Assembly: GCF_022965805.1 (NCBI RefSeq)
Contig: NW_027331408.1
Location: forward strand, 1-64,000
Source of the DNA: Primulina eburnea
Taxonomy: Eukaryota; Streptophyta; Magnoliopsida; Lamiales; Gesneriaceae
Direction: 5' to 3'
DNA length: 64,000 nucleotides
The translations under genes and the position numbers were made by a program. A model generated the notes under the pieces. The model saw only the letters and a list, made by a program, of their open reading frames with translations. It did no database searches and had not been told where the DNA came from. Below are positions 37,607-48,126 of the stretch, piece by piece; the stretch's first letter is position 1; each line of letters starts with the position of its first letter.

Positions 37607-39375
37607 TGTGGGGACCCAGACGCTAATCATGTTCTTAATCATCATTGGAACTAAATCAATTATAATAAACAGGGTCTAAATTTTTTTTTTTAAATGCGGA
37701 AGGTAATGGAATCAAACTCCTATACATATCAGTATAAAAGTATAAATCTGGTAAAATATACAAACATACATACTCAGGTTCAACAACTACTATCAAGTGT
37801 TTAAACCCTAGCTCTAGTCCAAGTCCGGTATCACCACTCAAATCTCGATCTGTCTTCACCGCTGTGACCCTGTACCTGTCCCACCTGTTGCCATGCACAC
37901 ATACAAACAAGACAACAGCCGGATAACTCCGGTGATATATAAATATCGCAGTATAAACAATGTATTACATGCAATCATATACAACATATATAAAAGCATA
38001 AACAAACATCGAAACATGTATCTAATCTGACTACATGAATCAATGACTAGTGATCTAATCTTATCTTATCTCAAATCTAGGGATCCCAATCTAAATTTAG
38101 ACTTTGGTATACTGTATCGAGTGTCTACATTAAACGTCGATCTACATTTAAGCGCGTCGATACACCATGAGTCTAGAGTCTTATCGGTTCTGAAAGAAGA
38201 CTCGGCTGTTCTGCCCTAGCTAGGCTGTTCTGCCCTAGACTCGGACTCTGACTCTGTTCTAAGTCAATACATTAACAAATCAATCTGATAATCTGCAAAT
38301 ATCAATGCAATAAAATAAAGTATGTGATTTAGAGAAACTCAAGTCAAACCTAACTCGAGTTGTGCAATCCCGAATCAACATTTATTTATACATTTGTCTT
38401 CCCGGTCTGACGAAGACGAAGTCTCGTATTCTGATCTGTCCATACCCAGTCTGGCAATGACAATCATATGAATACAACATCAGTATATAACTCAATTCAA
38501 CACCTGTTCTGATCAATACTCAACTCAGTATATAATCTGATCAATATCTGAACAAAATACAATCTGAGTCATATCAATAATATCACAATCTAATCGAAAT
38601 CATATCTGAATCTGATCAATTTAACTCAACTGATGTTTCGACGGCATAACAATACAATCTGAATACCCCGTCATTCTGAACACCACATATATAATACCAC
38701 GAGTCATAATCGGTAGTAATACAATTTATAATCTCAACGATAACACAAATCTGATATCAGAATCTCAGTCAATATCTTTCAAAAATCATAACAATTACAG
38801 AAACAGTCTGTTCTTTACTCTAACTTCAATTCTATAATGTCTACGGTAGTAGAAAGATCATATCTGAATCATATTCAATTCTGACAATATCATAAATTAA
38901 AATCTTGTCTAAACGTAACAAAACTTACGTCCAGATGAAGCCTGCTCTGACAGGAACACAGTACTGTGTTCGGATTCTAAATCAGACGGATGAATCTTGC
39001 TAAATCGCAATTTAAACTACAATGGAACTTGGAGGGTTTCTAAGGAATTCTCGTTCCTTTTGCTGGAATTCTGAAGAATACACTATATATATATACATCA
39101 CAAGTGGCAGGCCAAGGAAACGTGGCTGATTTGCAAAATGCATGCGTCGCGCATATGCGCGAGGGCTTCTGGACCCCTCGCGCATATGCGCGTGTTTCTT
39201 CGCGCATGTGCGCCGGTCACTTCTTTTGAGATGTTCGGCCGAACATCTCGAGATGTTCGGTTGAACATCTTGGCTTATATTATAACGTTGCCCGACTTCT
39301 TCATTCAAGTTCGTATAACCTCAATCATGAAATTAATCAACGTATGATTACAGTAATTAAGTCTCGGGCATTACA
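37607..39375 (-). repeat. Element 3 left LTR (3' LTR)
   Basis: 1769 bp, ends TGTGGGGACCC and GGCATTACA on the plus strand. Compared with the right LTR it lacks one GCGCATATGCGC block and has a shorter TA run. The small open frames inside (for example 37656-37910 minus) occur in both LTRs and match no family I know. Confidence 0.92.
39138..39270 (-). promoter_or_regulatory. Palindrome cluster in the left LTR of element 3
   Basis: Two copies of GCGCATATGCGC and one GCGCATGTGCGC, then a perfect 22-bp palindrome at 39228-39249 (half-site GAGATGTTCGG, mirrored), then an imperfect second copy with TTCGGTTGAA at its centre. They lie upstream, on the minus strand, of the TA-rich site at 39084-39095. 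Confidence 0.85.
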
Positions 39376-39413
39376 TTTCTCCCCCTCTTAGATCTGAGTT
39401 CGTCCTCGAACTC
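39376..39413 (-). other. Polypurine tract and preceding inverted repeat, element 3
   Basis: The minus strand reads AAGAGGGGGAGAAA (39376-39389) before the 3' LTR. The inverted repeat at 39396-39413 has 7-bp arms GAGTTCG and CGAACTC around AGGA. The same pair recurs at 52804-52841. Confidence 0.87.
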
Positions 39414-41979
39414 GCAATCAATCAATTCAGATATATCAGAAGAAATGTAGAACAGAGTTTAAATCAAACTCTCATCTTACTAAATCTATTCTGAAATCTC
39501 TTTCTTGTATCAATCTCTGATTTCAAATCTGGAATAAGACTTCGTGAAGTATATTATCATAATACTTCTCAAATTAATTCTAACAAAATCAATCTTGTCA
39601 TACTGGCTATACAACATCCGTATAAACCAATCTACAGCTCATCACCTATCAGGACCATCAGCTGTTATCAAATCTGTTTATCTCAAGCAAAGATATACAC
39701 AATCTTTAGCTTCAACTACCAATCGTCATCATCCGACGTTGGTTTCTTAAATCTGTCCATTCTGAACTATCTTCATTTTTCTTCGAATTGTCTTCAAAAG
39801 AAACCTGTAGTACTCATCGTATACTGTCTTGTCTATACTATCTCATTACCCCTCTGATAATCTGATAGCTATTGTCACACAGTAATACTAAATCATATCA
39901 ATTAGTGCTAACATCCAGCACTAAAGCTGTACAAAAATCTTCCAATCTCTGGATAACACATTCTGACTGTCTGTCAATCTGTGAAACAATCTAAGAGAGA
40001 GCTCACGATATATTCTATCACAAGTACACAATCAATTCAAAATCACAATCTGATATAATCTATTGTGGCATTCGGATCTTTCTGACCACTTTTCTGACAT
40101 CAATCTGTGTCATTGGGTCATGTTTGTACGTGATCTGGTACAAACTGATAGATATAGATTGAACAATCTGTCAATCACCATCATATCACATCACAATCTG
40201 TAGAAAATGGCGGTAATTTCATTACAAAAGCTATAGAAATGTACTCCCATTTCTATTTAGGACTATATACAATTCTGTAATAAATTTTCTGATTTCTATC
40301 TTTTTGTCTGTTCTGTTAGCAATTCAGACATATCAGTACAACTTCTGCCAACATTTCAATACAATTCTGTTATAACTGATCTCATCTGTCTAAATCACAA
40401 CTATCTGTTCGAATATCATACATTTTTAGTCACAAACATGACAACTGAAGTCACTACAGTGCATTTCTGACCTTATCTGTGATTTCAACTTCGAACTACT
40501 GACATAAACAAATCAGTTAATAATAAAATTTAAAGAAAAATACCTACCTGGTATTCGGCTCTGATTATAAATATCAACTCTGTTATACAATTCTGAAACA
40601 TTCTGATATCATAACACAATCAGTCTAATACAAAATACCAAATCACATATCTGTTTTCCTGACCGATACTCTGCTCTGATTATCGAAATACTGTTCTGAC
40701 CACTCTGATCACGTTTCTGAACTGCTGAAATTCTCGAATTCATTTATGATACAAGCTGAACTGTATATACTCTCAACGGTTCATAAAATCTGTATCAATA
40801 CTGATTCAGAATAACCATACTCTATACTAATCTAGTAAATATATAGGATTTTAAGTTCTAACAATACTATCGATTCTGGCAAATCAATCAGATCTTCATG
40901 CCATTCTGATCAACTGCTATATATCATCTGCAAATATAATATGCTCCCCAAACAATACAATCTGTATAAAATACTGATCTAGAAGCAATAATTCTCAAGC
41001 AGTTCAAAACACAATCATATCAGATAATCTGTCAACTCATTTAATATCAATATCTGACAATTCTGACATTTCTGACTTTCTGATCTTTCTGATATCGGTA
41101 TCTGATCAGTCACTGATCACAATATCAACTGTCTCAAAATCAATCAGTATACTAACATCAGATATCATCTATTCTGAATACAATTTGTTTCAAACAAAAT
41201 ACATATCTGAACAATTTCTGTATACAAGAATCATAATTCTCAGAATATTTAATATGATCTTTCAAATATTCTTTCAATTCATTTTTTATCATTCTGTACA
41301 CTCAATATCATTCTGTACTGAATTCTAAAACCACAATCAGTATCTGATCTGAATTAAATTCTGAAATCTATCTTTCTGATATCAAGCAAATCTAATATCT
41401 AATCTAGGCAAATATCAGCCAACTCATACATCATTGGCAAATCTGCCAATTCTAGGCTCGATTTCAGTGGATCTACTGAATACATAAGGATGCAATCTGC
41501 TCCTTTCTGTACTAATCGAGTCATATATAATACAGATATCAAAGAAATTCCAAATCTAGAATCCTTACTGTGGTATCTCCACTGATCAGTCCTCTATGGT
41601 CTGAATCTTACCATTTCTGGAACAATTCTACAATATATCTGTACTTGTTCAGCATATACATATCAATAATGCGTTCAAATCAGAAAACACAAGTACATCA
41701 TAATCTATCTCTATTTCTATTTCATTCTCATCTTACTGTAGTATACCATATATACAGAAATCTCTGATATCAACATTTCCTCAACAAGCTAGGAAATCAA
41801 TACTACAGTACAACTAGACCCAAATCAGATACAACATATCACCATGCTACTCCATCAGATATCCTCATATGAAATGCATTAGTATATATCAATACATATG
41901 CAATAAAATCATAAAGAATAGTACCTGTTACTATATCTAGGTCTGTTCCACAATCAGTGTCATCAGATGATTCTGTTCC
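39414..41979 (-). other. Non-coding 3' internal region of element 3
   Basis: About 2.5 kb of AT-rich sequence full of short motifs such as TCTGAT and ATTCTGA, with stops in every frame and no protease, RT, RNase H or integrase motif that I can find. It aligns in reverse complement with 45581-48088 of element 3b, so its lack of coding predates their split. Short open frames (39544-39750, 41570-41767) are not conserved gene candidates. Confidence 0.75.
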
Positions 41980-42337
41980 CTAAAATCTTCGGGAATCTCT
42001 TTGAGGACAAACTCTCGCAAAGTGTCCCGACTGTTTACAGACATTGCATCTACTAAGTACTCCTTGGCAGTGTTCTGTGGAATGTCTTCCTCCGCAAGTT
42101 CTGCAGTATATTCCAGTATAACTCGAACTGGAAACACTGGAGCTAGATGAACTACTCTGTCCACCTCCTAACTTCTTAAACTGTTTCTTTTCGATCTTCA
42201 ATGGTTCTTTCTTTTTACCACTGTTGCTGCCAATCTCAACTCTGGAAGGCAGTTGTTGTGGATTCGATGCTGGAAGATCATACGATGCTCCCTGTTGTCC
42301 TATCAGAACCGTTTCTGCTCTTTTGGCTCTGTTCAAT
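41980..42337 (-). pseudogene. Element 3 gag, C-terminal part with zinc knuckles
   Basis: Continuation of the gag on the other side of the nested element, minus strand. It starts with NRAKRAETVLIGQQG, then a basic and Ser-rich linker (KKQFKKLGGG, serine run), then two zinc motifs: CRTCGGRHSTEHC and CNVCKQSGHFARVC. It ends RDSRRF at a stop at 41982-41980. An overlapping frame (41937-42164) reads the same region shifted and is probably a shadow. No pol frame follows. Confidence 0.88.
42333..42337. repeat. Target site duplication, left (TCAAT)
   Basis: Five bases before the left LTR of element 3b, repeated exactly at 50110-50114 after the right LTR. Confidence 0.93.
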
Positions 42338-42424
42338 TGTAATGCCCAGAAATTATGAGAAATGATAAGAAAAGATTATAAAGTGTTGCCAGGATGGAAT
42401 AATAAGAATTCTTGAAAATGCAGC

Positions 42425-42653
42425 ACCGCACCCGCGGTGCTAGACATCACCGCACCCGCGGTGCATGTGCAGAAAATGAAGTGCAAATCCCGTAGCAACA
42501 CCGCACCCGCGGTATTAGACGGAGCGCACCCGCGCTGATGACACCGCACCCGCGGTCTTGCAAGAAGCGCACCCGCGGTCTGAGCTGCCGAGAGAATGGC
42601 TAGGATCACCACTTGAGCGCACCCGCGCTCCTTACACTCACCGCACCCGCGGT
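42425..42653 (+). promoter_or_regulatory. Cluster of ACCGC-ACCC-GCGGT inverted repeats, element 3b 5' LTR
   Basis: Eight copies upstream of the TATA box. Two (42523-42536 and 42616-42629) read AGCGC-ACCC-GCGCT: both arms changed together so pairing symmetry is kept. The 3' LTR has the matching cluster at 48214-48442. Likely protein-binding enhancer sites (inference). Confidence 0.85.
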
Positions 42654-42704
42654 CTTACGTGCAACAAGAAAAGCTATGCCACGTTTTTATTCGGTTGCAT
42701 GCAG

Positions 42705-42713
42705 TATATATAG
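42705..42713 (+). promoter_or_regulatory. TATA box of element 3b
   Basis: TATATATAG about 50 bases after the inverted-repeat cluster. The copy in the 3' LTR is at 48494-48502. Confidence 0.7.
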
Positions 42714-43670
42714 GATAGTTACACGTGGTTTCTCTCAGAATTTCAGAAAAGGTCGAAGGTTGGAGAGGAAAATCCTTACGCCTTTTAGAATTGTGATTTC
42801 GAAGAATCCGTGCATCAGAATTCGAATCCGAAAGTAGTATCGTTCTCCTCGTACTACGAGCTATACAAGGACGTAAGTTTTGTTACGTTTTGATATGTTT
42901 TGAAAATATGATGTTGCTAGAATTGCATGTGATTCAGATATGGTGTTTCTACTACCGTAGATATCGTATAATTGAAGTCAGATTAAAGAACAGACTATGT
43001 CTGTAATTGGTATGATTTTTGAAAGATAGTGACTGAGATTCTATATTAGAATTGTGTTAGTATTCAGAGTATGATTGTATTGACACCGATTATGAGTTTC
43101 AGTATTATATTTTTGATGTTCAGATTGACGGGGTTATTCAAGTTGTATTGTTATGCCGTCGAAACATCAGTTGATTTAGATTTCATCGTGATATCATTGA
43201 TATGAATCAGATTGTACATTGTTCAGATATTGATCAGATTATGTACTGAGTTGAGTATTGATCAGAACAGATTTTGTATTGAGTTATTTGCTGATACAGC
43301 GTATTCGATATTTTCTTTTCAGATTGATATGGACAGAGTTGAATACAGATCATCATTTTCGTCAGACCGGGACGACAAAGGTATAATTCATGTGATATTT
43401 GGGAAGAAACAACTCAATCGAGATCATCCTTGAGTTGGCCAATAAATCACATACTATATTCTTGTTTATGTTTTATCTTATTATGCTTTGTGTACAGATC
43501 ATGTTGCATTGCATTAAAATGATCATGCTTGTTTACAGATTTTGTATTCATGCATTTAAGATAGGACAGTTTGGAGATCAGCCAGACTGCTAGACGTTCG
43601 GCGATATCTCAGCTTAGGGAAAGATCACCGCCCCTTTGTAGATGTGGATACAGATCAGGCCGAAGTCTAG

Positions 43671-43729
43671 GAATAAGACGTATAGCACCTCGATTGGTAG
43701 GGTAGGTGACAGACAATGATGTCTTATTC
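43671..43729 (+). other. Long-range stem in element 3b LTR
   Basis: Arms GAATAAGACGT and ATGTCTTATTC pair along 11 positions with one G-U. The 3' LTR copy (49460-49518) has GAATAAGATGT and ACGTCTTATTC, again one wobble but on the other arm. About 960 bases downstream of the TATA box, so probably transcribed. Confidence 0.7.
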
Positions 43730-44325
43730 ACACCGGGATCCCTAGAGTTATAGATCGAGTCAAGTCTAGACATGATTTGATTAGAACTGCATGCTTATAT
43801 GGATGTGGCTCCTAGATCATGGGACCCATCATTACTGCTTTCAGTTGAGTTGCATGCTTACTTGATTGATTTCATAGACTATGAAATAGATTGTTTCTAT
43901 ACATGATAGCATGTTTTATGATTTAGTTGTTTATATACATGCTTACCATGTTTTATACTGGGATTTATTCTCACCGGAGTTATCCGGCTGTTGTCTTGTT
44001 TTGTATGTGTGCATGACAACAGGTGGGGCTGGATCAGGGTCGAGATGACGACGAGAGAAGACGAGTTAGCGTGGTGATTCCGGACTTACTGTAGATTTGG
44101 TTTATTACTTGAATTTAGTAGTTGAACCTTAGACTAGTTTGAATTAGAAGTGTGTTGTACAAGACTTGTATAATTATTATACTGATTTGTATAATAGATA
44201 GATGCCATTACCTTCCGCATATTATTTTAAAAAGAAAAATTTTTAGACCCTGTTTTATCTTAATTGATAATTAAATTCCAAAGATGATTAAGAAGAAAGA
44301 TCAGCGTCCGGGTCACCACAACAGG

Positions 44326-44337
44326 TGGTACCAGAGC
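44326..44337 (+). other. Primer binding site of element 3b
   Basis: TGGTACCAGAGC five bases after the 5' LTR; one base off TGGTATCAGAGC of the other elements, still matching initiator tRNA-Met closely. Confidence 0.85.
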
Positions 44338-44698
44338 GATAGATCCTTTAGGCTGAGATAGTCAGAGTTGATAGATCCTTTAGATTGAGATAGAAGAAAA
44401 TGAGCGGGGTAGATTGAATTTTATTCCTTGCATGTGATTGCTAGCATGAGACTTATATCAATGTTGAATTGCATGATGTGTGCTAGCATGATTTATTGCT
44501 TTCCCTATTACATGTTGTTTGTATCTGAGTTGATTGCAGCATGTAAATACTAAGCCTGAACCAGAACCGAATCTGGATCAGAGGTATATGATCAGAGGAG
44601 GGCTGAGATAGACTGTATAGATTGGGTACTAATCTGTTTGATATTAAGATATACCGCCTCGGAGATTTCCAGAAAAGGGTAGCACTTCGTCTGAACAG
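44338..44698 (+). other. Untranslated leader of element 3b
   Basis: About 360 bases between primer site and the gag ATG. From 44651 the gag frame is already open, starting at an ATA codon followed by PPRRFPEKG. Nothing else recognisable. Confidence 0.6.
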
Positions 44699-45580
44699 AT
44701 GGATGTATCAGAAGCTCAGCTAGAAGAAAAGATGAAAGAGTTTGAGTTATTACAGCCGCCGATTCTGAGTGGTATCGAGTCATCTGAAGATTGTCAGAAT
44801 TGGTTTGATGATATAGAAATCTTGTTCGATTTTCTTGATTGTACAGATGAACAGAGGGTTAAAATGGTGCCTTATCAGTTACGAGAAGCCGCCAGGAGTT
44901 GGTGGATTACCAATAGAAGAATGTGGGCACAGAGAGGTATAGTGATGTCGTGGGAAATATTCAGAACTGAATTCTATCGAAGATTTTTCTCAGCTTCGTA
45001 TCGAGAGAACAAGAAATTAGAGTTTGAAAATTTGAGCCAAGGGCAGCTGAATATTGACCAATATATTGCTAAATTTTCTACTCTACTGCATTTTGCTCCT
45101 CATTTAGCTGGGAATGATGAAGTTGTAGTGAATCAATTCATCAGAGGGTTGAATTCAGAGGTAGTTGCATTTATGAATTTGCAACGACCTTACCATTTTG
45201 CTGATATCTTGAGTAGAGCAAAGAGAGCGGAGATGAGTCTGATTAGACAATTGACCAGGTTGTGTGTGAAGCCACCCCAGACACAGCAGTCCCCTCTTCG
45301 AATTGAGCGTGGCAGCACGAGTGGAAAGCAAGATTTGCTGAAAGTTCAAAAGAAGCCATTCAAGAAGTTGGGAAGTGGTTCCTCTAGCTCGAGTGGTTCT
45401 AGCTCAAGTTATATTGGAGTGTATTGTAGCACTTGCGGAGGAAGACATCCCACGGAGCTATGCCAGGGAGTTACTGGTAGTTGTCGTATCTGTCGACAGC
45501 CGGGGCACTTTGCTAGAGTTTGTCCCCAGAAAGGTTCCCGAAGATTTCAGGGAGCAGGACCATCTGGATATGGTGATTGA
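44699..45580 (+). CDS. Gag protein of element 3b (Ty3/gypsy)
   Basis: 293 codons from ATG 44699. It begins MDVSEAQLEEKMKEF and holds a retrotransposon gag domain (about residues 25-170) with SEDCQNWFDDIEILFDFL and an ARSWW motif, a basic Ser/Gly-rich linker (about 195-240), and two zinc motifs, CSTCGGRHPTELC and CRICRQPGHFARVC. The protein should bind and package element RNA into particles. The frame extends upstream without stop to ATA 44651, just where a Met-Pro-Pro-Arg-Arg start, common in plant Ty3/gypsy gags, would be expected, so the original ATG may be lost. No protease or RT frame follows; pol must come from another element. Confidence 0.9.
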   Translation: MDVSEAQLEEKMKEFELLQPPILSGIESSEDCQNWFDDIEILFDFLDCTDEQRVKMVPYQLREAARSWWITNRRMWAQRGIVMSWEIFRTEFYRRFFSASYRENKKLEFENLSQGQLNIDQYIAKFSTLLHFAPHLAGNDEVVVNQFIRGLNSEVVAFMNLQRPYHFADILSRAKRAEMSLIRQLTRLCVKPPQTQQSPLRIERGSTSGKQDLLKVQKKPFKKLGSGSSSSSGSSSSYIGVYCSTCGGRHPTELCQGVTGSCRICRQPGHFARVCPQKGSRRFQGAGPSGYGD

Positions 45581-48088
45581 AGAACAGCCCCAAGAGACAC
45601 TTGATGATATAGTGACAGGTACTGTTACTCTATGATTATGTTGCATATGTATTGATGTATACTAATGCATTCATTATGAGTATCTTTGAAAGAATTGCAT
45701 TGATATATGCTGTACCTGTTGAGTCTGGTTGTACTGTAGTATTGATATCCTTACTTGTTGAGGAGATGTGGTATCAGAATTTTCTGTAGAATATTGTATA
45801 CTACAGTAAGATAAGAATGAGATAGAGATAGATTATGATGTACTTGTGTTTTCTGCTTTGGACGCATTATTGATATGTATATGCTGAACAAGTACAGACA
45901 TATTGTAGAATTTTTCCAGAAAGGGTAAGATTCAGACCAGAAATGATTGATGAGTGGAGAAACCACGATAAGGATTCTAGATTTAGAATTCCTTTGATAT
46001 TGGTATTGGATAGGGACTCGATTAATACAGAAAGGAGCAGATTGCATCCCTATATATTCAGTAGACCTACTGAAATCGAGCCTAACATTGGCAGATCTGC
46101 GAATGATGTATGAATTGGCTGATATTTGCCTAGATAAGATTTCAGATTTGCTTTATATCAGAAAGATAGATTTCAGAATTGAATTCAGATTAGATACTGA
46201 TTGTTGTCTTAGAATTCCGAACAGAATGATATTGAGTGTACAGAATGTTACAGAATGAATTGAAAGATCAGTAGAAGAGTACCAACCAGGAGTTACATCT
46301 GATTTAGTTTTTCTCTTTGGTATGTGTCAGTATCTTCAGAGATGTTCTGATGATTTTATGCTCATTGTCTCTATGAGATTTGATATAATTGCAGTATTCG
46401 ATTGATCGAATCGAATACCTGAAGATTTTATTGAATATTCTGAGAACTGTGATGATTGTATACAGAAATTATTCAGATAAGAATCATAATTGAAACAGAT
46501 GGTATTCAGAATATGTGATATCTGCAGTTTGTATACCGATTCCTTTGCACAGTTGAGACGGAAATCAGTGACAGTAAACAACACAGGTAACAGATATATC
46601 AGAATTAGCAGAGATGTCAGAAAGTCAGAATTGCTGAGTTTTACAGATTTTCTTATTCTCTTTTTCCATTATTATGTTATATCTGCTTGCGTATTGTGAT
46701 TACTCTAAATCAGTATTTGAGACATCTTATATTGTTTGGGAGCATATTCTATTTGCAGATGAGATATGGCAGATGATTTGGGCACTGTGAAGATTGATCA
46801 GTAGTCAGAATTATCAGTATTGCCAGCAATCGTTATTTTATGAGTTTTGTTAAACTCACTAGATCTGTATAGGCTGTTTTATCTCGAATCTGATTGATAT
46901 TACTGTGGTTTACATGTATGTTTGATACAGAATATTGTAAAGAGTTGGGAGTTGCAACAGTTCAGAAATGTAATTAGAATGCTCAGAATTGAATTTCGAT
47001 AATCAGAACAGAGTTTCGATTAGAGCAACCGATATGTGATTTGTGTTTGTATAAGATTGATTACCTTGTGATATCAGAATGTTTCAGACTTGTATAACAG
47101 AACTGATATTTATAATCAGAGCCGAATACCAGGTAGGTATTTCTTCTTTATTTTATATTATTACTGATTTGTTTATACAGAATAGTTCGAATCCAGAATC
47201 ACAGATAGTGTCAGAACCGCACAGTAGTGAAGTCAGCTTTCATTCAGATGTTTGTGAATATATTATATTCGAACAGATAGTTGTGATATAAACAGATTAG
47301 ATCAGTTATGGCAGAAATTGTACTGATAGGTCTGAATTGCTAACAGAAGAAGACAGAAAGATAGAAATCAGAAGATTTGTTACAGAATATGTATATTTCT
47401 GAATAGAAATGGGAGTACATTTCTATGGTTTCGTAATGACATTACAGCCATTTTCTTTAGATTTTGACATGATATGATTATGATTGACAGATTTCTCAAT
47501 CTATATCTATCAGTTTGTACCAAATTACGTACAAACAGAACTAGATGACATAGATCGATGTCAAAGAAATGATCAGATAGATTAGACTATTGCATTAGAT
47601 GATATCATATTGTGATTTTGATGGAGTCGTACTTGTGATAGACTATATCATAAGCTCTCTTGTGCAGATTATTACAGATTGGCAGGTAGTCAGAGAGATT
47701 GACAGATAGTCAGGATGTAGTAATCAGATATTGACAGATATTGGTAGAACTTTAGTGCTGGATGTTAGCACTAGTTATCCAGATAGTTCAGCATGAATAG
47801 ATTTAAGACACCAACGGCGGATGATGACGATTGGGATTTGAAGATAAAGACTGAATATGTCCTGGATTGGGATAAGCAAAGATGATAACAACTACAGATA
47901 GTATTGTTTTGTTATAACTTACAGACTGATTTATACAGATGTTGTATAACCAATATGACAAGATTGAGTTTAGAGGCATTATGATGTTATACTTCATGAA
48001 TTTGTATTCCAGATGGGGATCAGGGATTTGAGTTTTGATTTAAACTCTAGTATACATTTCTTCTCGTATATCTGAATTGATTTCTTAT
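45581..48088 (+). other. Non-coding 3' internal region of element 3b
   Basis: About 2.5 kb, AT-rich, rich in CAGAAT and GATATC-like words, with frequent stops in all frames. It aligns in reverse complement with 39414-41979 of element 3, for example around 46140-46200 and 45800-45860. I find no pol motif. Short open frames (46490-46699, 47079-47291) show no recognisable family. Confidence 0.75.
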
Positions 48089-48126
48089 GAGTTCAGAGAC
48101 GAACTCAGATCTAAGAGGGGGAGAAA
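48089..48126 (+). other. Inverted repeat and polypurine tract, element 3b
   Basis: Inverted repeat at 48089-48106, arms GAGTTCA and CGAACTC (one mismatch) around GAGA, then AAGAGGGGGAGAAA (48113-48126) directly before the 3' LTR. Confidence 0.87.

Larger units (their letters stand above)
42338..44320 (+). repeat. Element 3b 5' LTR
   Basis: Starts TGTAATGCCC and ends GGGTCACCACA. Contains the inverted-repeat cluster (42425-42653), the TATA site (42705-42713) and the long stem (43671-43729). Confidence 0.95.

Noticed and set aside
37656..37910. 84-codon minus-strand frame in element 3 LTR (also 51072-51344)
   Set aside because: Lies in both LTRs, no recognisable family, no coding context; most likely chance.
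42376..42612. Frames rich in Arg, Ala and Gly in element 3b LTRs and the solo LTR
   Set aside because: Produced by the GC-rich inverted repeats; not conserved as protein.
44326..44337. tRNA gene near the LTR end
   Set aside because: Only 12 bases match the tRNA-Met 3' end; it is the primer binding site, not a tRNA gene.
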